64,000 bases of DNA, from positions 3,100,001 to 3,164,000 of the forward strand of contig JAKULF010000003.1 in assembly GCA_022661535.1 (NCBI GenBank), read 5' to 3'. Both the position numbers and the translations under genes were made by a program. The stretch comes from Eutypa lata. Its lineage: Eukaryota > Ascomycota > Sordariomycetes > Xylariales > Diatrypaceae. Every line of letters starts with the position of its first letter. The first letter of the stretch is position 1. Below the pieces are notes generated by a model. It was not told the DNA's origin, did not search any database, and worked only from the letters and a program-made list of their open reading frames with translations. Of the stretch, positions 35,935 through 46,332 are shown piece by piece.

Positions 35935-37052
35935 ATGTTCGATGATTTCCTTTCGGGAGCTGCGTTCGGCGCGGCTTTGCGAGCCTCTGGCGTCTACGAG
36001 CCAGCTGTCATCACATCTCAACTTAACGCCACGAACTGGCACATGTTTCAGACTTTCTTAACAGGTTCAGGAACCAGTGTGTGCGTAACTATTGCCCTGT
36101 CCACCTTCCACACCTTCCACAGTCATGATTTTACCTAAGAGAAAGAAAAACGTTGCTAAGAAGCCGTAGACTTGTTGTAGCACTGAGCCAACACCTGGGT
36201 TACCTGAGACTCAAGCCGCGGGACTACTCGTCCGTCGGCCTCTTCGCTTCCTACGATGGCAATATCCTAGGCGGATTGCTCCTCGGGGCCGGGATGGCAT
36301 TAGCCGGAAGCTGCCCCGGGATGGTCTTCGTACAAGTCGGCACGGGCATCCCATCAGGATTCTACACTCTCGCCGGGACCATTCTCGGCGGAGTTGCCTG
36401 GTCTGGGATTCTAGGGCCTGCCATCACGGCTCGTACGAAGAAAACACCGATTGAGAATCCCGATACGAAGCCAGCCAAGTTAGCTATCTACGAGCACCTT
36501 GGAATCAGTAGATCGAGTGCGGCAGTGGGGGTTGCCATGTCGTTCGCTGTCATCGTCGCTCTCATCAGCCTGTTCATACCTCCACAAACCCAAGGTCTAG
36601 TTACACCGATAACAGGCGGGCTGCTGATTGCCGGTGCGCAGTTAGTGTCTATTATCGCCCGAAGCAAGCTCCTCGGCACCTCGACATCTTTTGAAGAGGT
36701 TGGAGGGTTTATATGGCGGCTCATCAGAGGAAGAGGGAGTAACACTCCCAAACCTAGTTCATATGGCGCGACAGTACTCACGGGTGGCATGGTTGTAGGC
36801 GCCTTTCTTGTCCCGTTGATAACCCCATTCGTCACCCGCAGTCCAGTCCCTCCTCCCCTTATATGGGATCTCATTCAGCCGGCTAGAGCGGTCCTCGGTG
36901 GCGTCTTGCTAGCCATAGGTTCGAGGATGGGAGGAGGGTGCACGAGTGGCCACGGAATTAGCGGGATATCGTTACTATCTGTATCAAGCTTCATCTCAGT
37001 TGCGGCCATGTTCGGTGGTGGAATGGCAGTCGCGACACTCTTCGGGCTGTAA
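35935..37052 (+). CDS. YeeE/YedE-family sulphur transport membrane protein
   Basis: Integral membrane protein of 342 residues from the YeeE/YedE (sulphur transport) family, whose bacterial members import thiosulphate. Exon 1 is 35935-36080 and exon 2 is 36170-37052. The 89-bp intron (GTGCGT donor, GCTAAG branch, TAG acceptor) restores the family-like GSGTSVLVVALSQHLGY across the junction. Several Gly-rich helices are evident. The two cysteine signatures are present: MALAGSCPGMVFVQ in the first half and GGGCTSGHGISGIS near the end, which reflect an internal duplication. The start at 35935 gives the usual FDDFLSGAAFGAAL opening. An earlier non-ATG extension is ignored, and an upstream exon cannot be excluded. 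The fungal substrate is unproven. No sulphur-related neighbour is present. Confidence 0.88.
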
Positions 37053-37235
37053 ACCAAATTCTAAGAACAGGAAGTATCGATAGTAAGAAGCATTAGCACA
37101 ATTGTAGAGGCGCTAAGCAAACATTCAACTCTTCAACTATATTGCAAAATATCAAGATCCTTGGGTGCTACAACGCCAAACGTGATAAATTGATCTGATG
37201 TCTCGGAGGACTAATAACCACAACCTCGCAATCTG

Positions 37236-37866
37236 TCAAAGGTTTACAACGTCTGCTTCACTAGCATCACTCATTTTCTCCCCTGCCTCCCCACCAGCAC
37301 CCCCTTCCCCCTTCCTAGCCGTGACCTCAACCTCGATCTTCATAGCTTCCTCCAGCAGCCCAGCCTGCATCATAGTAGCAGCGGGCCTCGCAGCCGCGAA
37401 CCAGCGGCGCAGCACGGGCCAGACGAGGGGGAAGTCGCGGCGGTCCGGTAGTATGTAGCGGACGCGGACGACGTCGTCGACAGAGGCGTTAGCTTCGGTG
37501 AGTGCTGCCGCAATGTTGCGCAGGCACTGCTCGGCTTGGTCAACGACGCCGGTGGGGAGCGTGTTGGCTGCGTAGTCGTAGCTAGTTTTTTTTTTTCATA
37601 TAAATTTTAGTTCGGTTCAGTTTCGTTGCATTGGTGGTTCTTGGGGAGGGAGAAGAAGATAGGTAAGTAGGCAGGCACGGAATGTGGGAGAGAGGGAAAG
37701 GGAGAAGGAGAGATGTTGCGCAGGTAGATACATGTTGTAAACAGACAGATAGATATACGTACCCGGTGCAGCCCGAGACGAAGACCCAATCCCCCGAGAC
37801 GACGGCTCGGGAGTAGCCGATCGCGGATTCGAAAGCCGAGCCGGAGCTGATGAGTCTCCGCGCCAT
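37236..37866 (-). CDS. RidA/YjgF/YER057c-family enamine/imine deaminase-like protein
   Basis: Small protein of 149 residues in the Rid family, which hydrolyse reactive 2-aminoacrylate-type enamines or act as related deaminases. Exon 1 is 37866-37763 and exon 2 is 37581-37236, joined across a 181-bp intron with a GTACGT donor and a CTAG acceptor. The intron contains a poly-T/A stretch. The split gives GDWVFVSGCTG|YDYAANTLPTGVVDQAEQC, matching the family core. Then come AALTEANASVDDVVRVRYIL, a Trp/Pro block and EAMKIEVEVTA at the end of the fold. The usual catalytic Arg lies in the VRVRYIL region. The protein adds a Gly/Glu-rich tail beyond the normal fold. Exact subgroup and substrate are not decided. 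Confidence 0.88.
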
Positions 37867-38813
37867 TGCTGATTATATATAAAGTATATATATATGATGA
37901 TCCTTCTCTATCTAAGTACTTAGGTAGCACCGCTGATACGATGTGCTTGACTTAAATGTGGTGTAGTCTTGATCGAGCTACCAATAATTGATTAATCGAA
38001 GTATCATGTCTTCCATCGCGAGGAACCATCATTGGCATGTTTACTTGTGCCTACACTAGTTTACATAGTTCCGTCACTAAGACCTTATGACTCATAGCGC
38101 CATCGTGAACCTCTCCGAGACTTGCTAGCATTTAGTGAGAAACGTACCGAGGCATTCAATTGGAGGCGGTTACGGTGAGTTCTAAAATATAGACAATATG
38201 TCTGTGGTTGCAATGGGAACCTAGCATTTTGTAACTGCAATTTATTGAATCTCTAAGCCCAGTTTTTATTTTTAATGTACAATAGTGGCCTCAGGCCAAA
38301 CGCAAATCCCACCTAAAGCTCAAAACTCGAGATCAAGGCCTAATTAACAGGGCGAGGGGAGTCGTGTTGAAAGGTACGGAGAATTAAAAAGGGCTCCAAT
38401 AGCGCCCCTCCCAAAGCTCCCCCGCCAAAGCAAAAGAGTTTGTGATGAAAATGAGGATCAAGTTTTGGGTGGCCGACCTAGATTGAGACTTGGTGTGAAA
38501 CCCATTAGGTTACCTTGATGCCATGATATACACAACTGAGAGAATAGTTGGGGTTGAAGGTTAGACCCCATATTAGTGTTGTACGGGGTTCAGCGATGAT
38601 GACAGACCCTATTATGAGTCACGCAAAAACCACCTTGCCCATACTGATCATAGCCGCGGCCGTCATTCGATTTTGTCAGAAATGAACGGAGTATTTTGTT
38701 TCGGCCGTCTTGAAGAGTACTGAACTGAAATCGAAACGAAATATACCCGTAACCGAAGGACTAAGTGGTGGGACGAGAGAAACGGAGGAAAGCTCAACAA
38801 GATAAAGAAAATC
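37867..38813. other. Intergenic, no gene seen
   Basis: Promoter side of the RidA gene and 3' side of the ARS2 gene. Short AT-rich TATATA runs occur directly upstream of the RidA start codon. Confidence 0.55.
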
Positions 38814-41654
38814 TTAATAGTTCAGCTCACCGCCACCACCACCTGCAACGTGATCAAGGTCCTCGTAGCTCTTGAGGCTGCGTCCTTGAACTGCCTCTCT
38901 AGGACCTACTGCCGCTCCGCCAGCAGCACCATCACCCCATCGACCGGCGCCACCCCTTCCACGACCTGCACCTTGACTGTCTTGGTTCCAACGTCCCTGT
39001 TGTTGGCGTCGATCGTAAGGACCGGTACGGTTCTGGAATCGACCAGCACCACCAGGTCCACCACGCCTAATAGGACCGCCACCACCACGCTCCTCGCCTC
39101 CTGCATTCCACCCAGCAGCTTGCATGGCCTGGTTACCTGCGAACAGCGGAGGCATACCGGGAAGACTGGGGAAGCCAGGGAAGGGGGGGATCACGTTATT
39201 CATATTGAAATTTTGCAAGTTGAAGCCTCGGGGGGTACCTTGCTGCGTCTGCCCATTGCTCGGTGGGAAATGACCATTGCTATTGGCATCGGTCCTAGAT
39301 GGAGCAATGTGCGCCGGGTCCAGCACATAGGCATTAATAAGCTCAAACTAAATTCATTATTAGCTCGTATCAACCACCTTGCAATATATCTTCTCACCTC
39401 TTGTTTCATGCTGTCTAGCCACTCTGTGTGCCGTTTCTCAACGTGCTTCTTCCAAAAGTGATCTTCCTTGAAAAGCTTGGTGCACTCGGGAACTTTGCAC
39501 CTCCACTTATGCTCATCCTCTTGCTTGACGAACTTAGAGAGTTCATCGTTGAGGGCATCGGCGGTAGGTTTGCCACCGAGTTTGCGGACATCAACAGATT
39601 CCGGTTCGAGAATCTGCATGATCTTGTCTTCAAATGTCTTGACCCACTTGTAAGCTCGCTCAAGTTGCTGCTCGGACTTAGACATCGTGGTACGGAATTT
39701 TCGGTTCGGCTCGGGTGCCTCACCTTCCTCTTCTTCTTGCTTAGCCTCGTCTCTTTTCTTGGATGGAAAGGGGTCCCCGTTGGCACTCGCTCTCGCAACG
39801 TTCTTGGCGGCAGAGGAGAGTGTGCTTCGGGGTCGGCGGAGATGGCCACCGGGGCACTTGCGAGTCAATTCATGGATGGAATCGCTCTCGAAAACACAGA
39901 AGAAGCAGAAGTTGAAGACACGGCGGAGGTATTCGATCATCAGATCGAGCTGCTTCTTCTTCACCATGAGATCTTCGTCGTCGACCTCATCATCAATGGC
40001 GCCCTCTTCGTCCGATTCGCCCATTTCACCTTCTTCTCCATCTTCCATAGCATCGTCGAAGTCCAAGTTTCGGTCCTTTTTAGGCTTCTTTGCGGGAGAC
40101 GTAGCAGCCGCTGGCTGCAAGTGTCCGGCATTACGCAAATTCTCTACCCTTTCCTCAATCCTCAAAGCAGCATTGAAATCAGATCCGAAATCCTCCTCGA
40201 ACTTGTTGATCAGACGTCGAACAAGTGTAAGATCTTTTTCAACTCTTTCAGGTGCGGAGAAGAGATCCCACAATGCCTTCTTGCGGGGGTTGCTAGGAGG
40301 GTTATGAACACCAACGTGGCAAACAAAATCACCCCGAACTTCATCTTTGACCGTCTTGCCATTGACAGCTTCAAGTGCCTTTTCGGCTGTGGATACAGGC
40401 ACGGGAGATTTTATTTCTACGTCTCCATCTTCGTCCTTTGGATCAGCACGTTCAATCGGCGCGACCGACTCCGAACCAGGATGAAGCATGACCCAGCCCA
40501 TGCGATGATATCTCTTGCTAGGATTAGGATCGCTCAAAGATAGCCATTTGAAGCCGCCTTCTTCCTCGCCAAGATGTTCCTTGGCAAATGTCTCCAAGTT
40601 CTGGCGACTAACATGAGGTGCTATAGTTTTAATCAGGAGGGTGGGTTGATAAAGGCTGTCATCTCGTAGGTCGTTGCCGCTTGTTGGGACTAAGTCGCCA
40701 ACCCCGAGCACCTCATTAGCTGCCGTGGCTTCCCCTTCTTCCTTCTCGACAACTCCTCCGGCCCCGTTAGTTTCGCTTTTAAGAACTCCCTCCAAGGATA
40801 ATTCGTCAAAACCACCGGATTCTAGATCCTGTTCCCACTGATTATATGCGCCACGACGAAACTCATTAAGCTGAGCTCGGAAAGGATCTCGGACTTCGGG
40901 GACGTATCGTTCACGAAACCATTGCTCCTTCTTGTGCTCAGCAACAAAGGCCCTAGCCATCTTAGCCTGAAGCTCTTCCCTATACGAATCGTAGGCAGCC
41001 TGAATCTTGGCTTTCTCCTTCTCGCGGTCTTCCTGAGATTCGCGTTGACCACGAGGACGCTCAGGTTCTCGGCGTCGACCAGTGCGCGCACGTTCCTTCT
41101 CCTCCTTGATCTTCTCGTTCGCTCTCCACCACTCGCCAAAGTAGGAAAAACCAACTTGGAAGGGTAGTTTAACGGGATCTGTCAATGGGTTGACAACAGG
41201 CGGTGGAGGTTCGTGGGTACTCTGACCCGGAACATAGCGGTCAATATTGGCCGGAGGGGAGGCAATGCGACGTCGGTCATCCCGTTCTCGGGGACCAGCA
41301 TAATCCTCCCTACCGCGTCCTCGAGGTTCATATCTGTCCACAGGTGGGGGTGAGCGAGATCGGTGGCGACGGCTACGTTCATGGCCTGCAATAATTAGCT
41401 GATGTTTCAAGTATAGATATATGAGATGGTTCGGTTGAGGATGATTAGTAGTGATAAAACTTGAACATGTCATTGCGAGAGCGAACAGGAAGGTGCAATC
41501 CCGACAAATATTGAGTATTTAAATAAAACGCACCAGGAGAACGGCCACGGTAGAAGCTATCAGTGCGCTCATCTTTCATCCGATCATCACGGCTATTCCA
41601 GCCACGTTCGGGAGGGGAGCGGCCGGAGCCATCGCGGTACGAATACGAATCCAT
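38814..41654 (-). CDS. ARS2: ARS2/SERRATE homologue (zinc-finger RNA effector)
   Basis: Nuclear RNA-processing factor of the ARS2/SERRATE family, which links the cap-binding complex to RNA decay, 3'-end formation or small-RNA pathways. Three exons on the minus strand: 41654-41534, 41385-39398 and 39347-38814, 880 residues in phase. Introns are 148 and 51 bp. The N-terminus is an Arg/Ser/Asp-rich disordered tail (RRHRSRSPPPVDRYEPRGRG). It is followed by the DUF3546-type block (VKLPFQVGFSYFGEWWRANE) and a long helical arm (VAEHKKEQWFRERYVPEVRDPF). An RRM-like region (LLIKTIAPHVSRQNLETF) comes next, then acidic linkers. The conserved C2H2 finger WRCKVPECTKLFKEDHFWKKH with its distal His is near the end of exon 2. 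The C-terminal exon is RGG/Gly-Pro-rich. Family assignment is firm. Confidence 0.93.
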
Positions 41655-43171
41655 GACTTCGCTAGGAATTGTCGCAAGGATATCTCAATGAACGTCGAGA
41701 ATTCTTAGGAAAAAATTGCTAGACTGCTCGTTTATGTATGGTTGCTGTTACCGACGTTGTTTGCGGCTCGTCAAGTGATCCCAATTGGTAAGGGAAGGTG
41801 ATGTATCTGGTGCCTATTGTTTGCCATCGCGCTTGCCGTTAGAGAAATCATTCTGATTATGTTTGGGGGAAAGCAATGAGAAGGTGAGAAGTGGTAGTTA
41901 TGACAAGATTTGATGATGATGAAGGGACAAGCTTTAGCAAGCTTTGGTAAGCTAAGAGAGAAGAGAGGACGAGCAGCATGGGCAATAGCGCAAGCCCCGC
42001 AACAAACAAACAAGGTGAGGAAGTAAAGTAGTAGGAATTGATGCCAATGGATAGTATCAATCAATAAGTTTGTCAAAAGTTTGTAAATGGTTTTTCTTGC
42101 GTGGTGGTAAAGAAAATGGGGGCTAAATTCTGATACGGAGGTTGAGGTTGAGGTTAAGACTTAGTGATGTCGGTGATGATCTATTGCATCAACCAAGACA
42201 TTTCAATCAACGGGAAAGGGTATAACTTTGGGGAAATTGTATGACAATTGGGAATGAAGAAGAGCTATTGAGAAGAGGAATGTGATTGGAAAGAGGATAG
42301 ACGAACAGTAGAATGGCGCTTTTGTCATATACGCAAAGTATTCTTAAGCCAGGTCGTCACCAAGACACCTCAGTAGACGGACACTGGGAGGATAAAAGGT
42401 GGAGGCTTGCGACAAGTTGTTCACGATGCGCGATGTTGACTAGAATAAAGAGACGGGGGCCCGTGCTGTAGAGTCAGACCAATGAGATAATGGGCTAGGA
42501 AATGGCAGAATAATTATCCGATTTCGCACTGTGCATCTAGAGCTTCTAGGCTTAAATCAGGTAACTTTCAGAGAGCAATGAGTGCCAGAATGGACCTCTG
42601 TTATGGGAGGTGTATGTATTTGTAGGAGTAAACACGGTGCGAGTCACTTAAAGGTATCGACGACGGGAGCTAGTCATGCTGGTCCGATTTCACACTGTGT
42701 CGAAACAGCCTCATTAAATAACGGCGCTAACCGTATTTGGAACGAAATATATAAGCACATTACCCTGATTACATACAACTCCGTCGTACCTACCTAGGTA
42801 CACTGTTAAATATAATTAAATAGACACCTTTTAATAATACCAGGTAAACAAGTATGTGATTGTAAGCGAAAGGATCATGAGTGCAATTAGAGCATAAATA
42901 TTCCAAGGTGTATAGCCTTGTCGATATTTGTAAGCTCTTGAAGAATTATGTATGCAAAGATCTATGTACATAGCTAATACTATACGTCATGAACTAGAGC
43001 AAGTACCTCGGCTTGCATCAGAGCTAGCTAGCTATGTATGTGTAGATAGATTACAAGAATCTCTTCTACGGCCAGATTTCACTTATAGCGTATTGTTGAT
43101 ACCTAGTTATCGCCCTACACCAACAAACAACAAACCAGACAGCCTCTCTGCGCTGGCAACAAGAAGAAAAA
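41655..43171. other. Intergenic, divergent promoters of ARS2 and the TspO gene
   Basis: No supported gene. Includes a perfect TACCTAGGTA at 42791-42800. The two flanking genes diverge from this 1.5-kb stretch. Confidence 0.5.
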
Positions 43172-43870
43172 ATGACGACCTACATCCCCCAATTCGCCCT
43201 CCCGCACCAGGTCTTTGCCAGCGCCCCGGCGTCGATCCTGTTACCCGTGACCCTAGGGGCAGCAGTGGGCTACAGCACACGGCGTGAGTTCTCCTTCTCC
43301 TTCCCATTCCTTTCCATCTGATCCGAACCACCCGCTCAACTCACCAACTAACTGAACCCCCTACCACCAGCGAAGCAAACAACCACGACCTACAACCTAA
43401 TGCAGCAACCGCCGCTGCGCCCGCCGCCATCCATCTTCGGACCAGTGTGGACGCTCCTCTACGGGCTGACCGGGTACGCGGCGCACCACGCCATCGGGGG
43501 CGCGCTCCTCTCCCCCGCGTCCCTCGCGCAGTCCGGGGTCGCCCGCCGCGCCGCCGCGGTCTATACGGCGCAGCTGGGGCTAAACCTAGCGTGGATGCCG
43601 CTGTTCTTCGGAGCGCGGCGGCCGGCGGTGGCGCTGGCTGACATCGCGGCACTTCTCGGCCTGAACGGGTACCTGGCGTGGTTGTTCTTCACGCCTTCAG
43701 CGGAGGGCGGCCTCGGTGACGACATCGCGGGCTGGTGCTACGTCCCGTATGTTGCTTGGCTCGCGTTCGCCTCGTACCTGAACTTCGGTGTGGGGTACTT
43801 GAATGGCTGGGATATCTCGGATGAGACGCTCGTGCGGAGGAGGGAGGCGCGGGGTAAGAAGAATGCGTAG
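43172..43870 (+). CDS. TspO/MBR (translocator/peripheral-benzodiazepine-receptor) family protein
   Basis: Five-helix membrane protein of 203 residues of the TspO/MBR family, which binds tetrapyrroles or sterols; fungal members are usually mitochondrial. Exon 1 is 43172-43283 and exon 2 is 43371-43870, with an 87-bp intron (GTGAGT donor, CACCAG acceptor). The junction codon Pro gives PKQTTTTYNLMQQPPLRPPP. The signature PPPSIFGPVWTLLYGLTGYA covers helix 2, and the aromatic-rich later helices carry QLGLNLAWMPLFFG and PYVAWLAFASYLNFG. Exon 2 is strongly GC-rich. The C-terminus is short and basic (RRREARGKKNA). Well supported; the ligand and physiological role are unknown. Confidence 0.93.
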
Positions 43871-44275
43871 GTTGGTGAGTAATCTAGGTATGTTGTTGAT
43901 GCCGATGGGTGGTTACTCATGGTAGCAATGTGCAGATGTTGTACGAGGAGTTTAGGCGGGGTTCAAGGGGAAAATCTGGAGATCTGCAATTGTCACCGAG
44001 GACGCAAAGGGGCAAGTAGTACATGAAGCCTAATTCTAATTACAAGGCTTTTCTATTGTGACCGTCATTCCCTATATACTACTTCAGCATACTCGCAGCT
44101 AGGTGTCCAATGTACATTGATATATATGTATATAAAATCTATACCACCCTCTTAGTCTCCGTGATAAAACTACAATACGCCCTAGAACACCGGTATATGC
44201 AGCCACACCCCTCTCCCCCCCCCCCAATCTATCCTCATCTACCTTTACAGCATAGACATGACCTGACATACAAAA
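43871..44275. other. Convergent 3' spacer
   Basis: Separates the ends of the TspO and ornithine-carrier genes. A C11 run lies at 44215-44225. Nothing else seen. Confidence 0.55.
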
Positions 44276-45367
44276 TCATAAGGGAAAGTGGCGCTTCAGA
44301 CCGTCGAAGACAATGAAAATGAAGGCGGAGCTAGGCGCGGACCGCAGTACTGTGATGCCACACCCGCGGTACATGCCGCGCAGGCCATGCTGGTTCCACA
44401 GGGCCCGCCCCTCCTGCACGAAAGTGCGGTTCTTCGGGGCGCCGGCGCGCCCAACGGGCGCTGTCTGCATGCGAGACTTGATGGTGTCGGCGGGGAAGAA
44501 GAGGAAGTTGTACGACATGCCGGCGGAGGCGCCGGCGACAGCCTGCTGCCAGAGCGGCAGCGCCTCCGTGGCGAGCGCGTCCTTCTCCGACTGCGACTTG
44601 GCGGCCCGCTCGTTGAAGATGTAAAACAACTTCGTCGTGGTCTCCTTAGACCCGAACCAGGCCGCGCACCCGCCAGCTTCCCGCAGGAACGTCCCCATCT
44701 GCCCATGCCAGAAGCCCCGGATGCCCTCGTGTCGGTAGACGTCCTTGATGACGGAGAGGATGCCCGGGGCCTTCGTCGCCATGGCATCGGAGTGCGCCGT
44801 CATCGGGACTTGGATCTTGCACTTCACGAGCTCGATGGGCGTGAGCACGAAAGACGTAAATGCACCAGAGAATGCGCCAGTGAACCACAGCGCCGGTAGA
44901 GGGAGTATGTTATCACGCGAATAGTACCCCGATCTGTACACGACCTCTCTGCCTATGCGCTCGAAGAAGAAAAGACTGCTCGTCTCGGCAGCGGCGCCAA
45001 TTAGCGGCGCGGTTATACCGCGGTATAATCCTAGAAATCCATCGGCTTTTATGGACTGCCGGAAGCAGTCGAGGGGACCGGTATATCGGAGGGGGAGGTG
45101 GTCGGGCTGGGATTGCAGCCGCACTTTGACTGTGTCGAAGGGGTATTCGATGTATTTGCCGACAATACCGGCAATCTAAATTGCAATTAGTTATGTTATA
45201 GTGATTTAAGCATGGGGCTATCTCACTGATCCGTAGACGATATCCTCAATAGCTTCCATGGCCGTTGACTTCGTGTGAACAGAAGCCTGGACAGGTAATG
45301 CTTTTGTAGTCGTACTTGAGGATGCAAACTCCACCTCTTTAGCCGCCATACTATCAGAAATGGGCAT
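44276..45367 (-). CDS. Mitochondrial ornithine carrier (ARG-13/ORT1 type)
   Basis: Mitochondrial carrier family protein that should exchange ornithine/arginine across the inner membrane, linking mitochondrial ornithine synthesis with the cytosolic arginine pathway. Exon 1 is 45367-45227 and exon 2 is 45175-44276, joined across a 51-bp intron (GTGAGA donor, TTTAG acceptor); 346 residues. Three carrier signatures are clear: [18 protein letters not shown] and PADTIKSRM, each followed by the usual downstream glycine motifs. The opening [30 protein letters not shown] is characteristic of the ornithine branch (Neurospora arg-13). A second in-frame ATG at 45349 gives 340 residues and is equally plausible. 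The GC-rich exon 2 contrasts with the AT-rich flanks. Confidence 0.9.
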
Positions 45368-46332
45368 TCCGGTGCACCCGGATGAGGAGTGGGCGCTTTG
45401 AACGTCGAGGCACGGCAATTAGGTAGGATGGGAGCTGGGGAAGGCTGTAGAATACGTGAAGGCCATGCGGCTTGCCGAATCTAGCGAACGGTGTCACCGC
45501 AGGCGGGATTAAAAGGAGAGACAACCGGCAACTACGACATGTCGAAAAAAGGGAATATCGTCAGTGTGGGTTGCAGGGGAGGGGAAATGTCCGGTAGGTA
45601 AGTATTTGATAGTACGTGGACGTCTAGTACAGGCACATACCGGATGCACGTTGGTCGTCACCGCTTGTCAAGTATATGTAGTTGGGAGTTGTAGTTGGTG
45701 TATAAGTATAAGAGGTCGGCGTTTGATTAGAATGCCTGGAATGCCTAGAATGCCTTCTATCGGCGGCATTTCGGTCTAGCTTCCTCTTAAAATAATGGGG
45801 ATTAGATCTGATAAGATAATCTATTCCAGATCATCATCACGGAAATTACGAAGTTGTTAATGCCAATGGCTTAAAAACAGGGGTAAACAAGGTAGACTCT
45901 CAGACTCTGAAAATGCGATCCGAATTTTTTTGGACTGGTTCGGCGATGCGTGTCGAATTGGGAGCGATGTCGCTACTATTTTCTTGAATTGAAATTTTTT
46001 GTCCTATAGAAGCTCGGCTTGATGTGGGGGGAGGGGTTCTCAGATCCATATACTCCATAATGCCATTCGTTTTCATGGAGGGGCAAGCTACTTGCATACT
46101 ACGTAGTAGTGTCATCTCAGCTTTCGTTACTCTAGAAATGCCGAAGACACCATAAAGGCACCAACTAGTGCGATCTACTCAAGCTTCTTAAGAATCGCTA
46201 GAGCAATTCATTACACTCTCTTTGAGGAACCCCTTGTCTATATGAGGAACGTTACGCAGCAGCCGAGGTAGCTTGAATTATCTTGCGAAGGGTCTAGACT
46301 GTCAGGTACATGTACCACTCCTGTTGAACGCC
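45368..46332. other. Intergenic, divergent promoters of carrier and Kel3
   Basis: No supported gene. Contains repeated GGAATGCC words near 45725-45750 and AT-rich DNA. Confidence 0.5.

Noticed and set aside
39428..40543. 371-codon plus-strand open frame
   Set aside because: Antisense to ARS2, which has a recognisable zinc finger and RRM-like region; this frame has no domain.
44288..44899. 203-codon plus-strand and 163-codon minus-strand frames
   Set aside because: GC-rich shadows of the ornithine carrier, which has all three carrier signatures.
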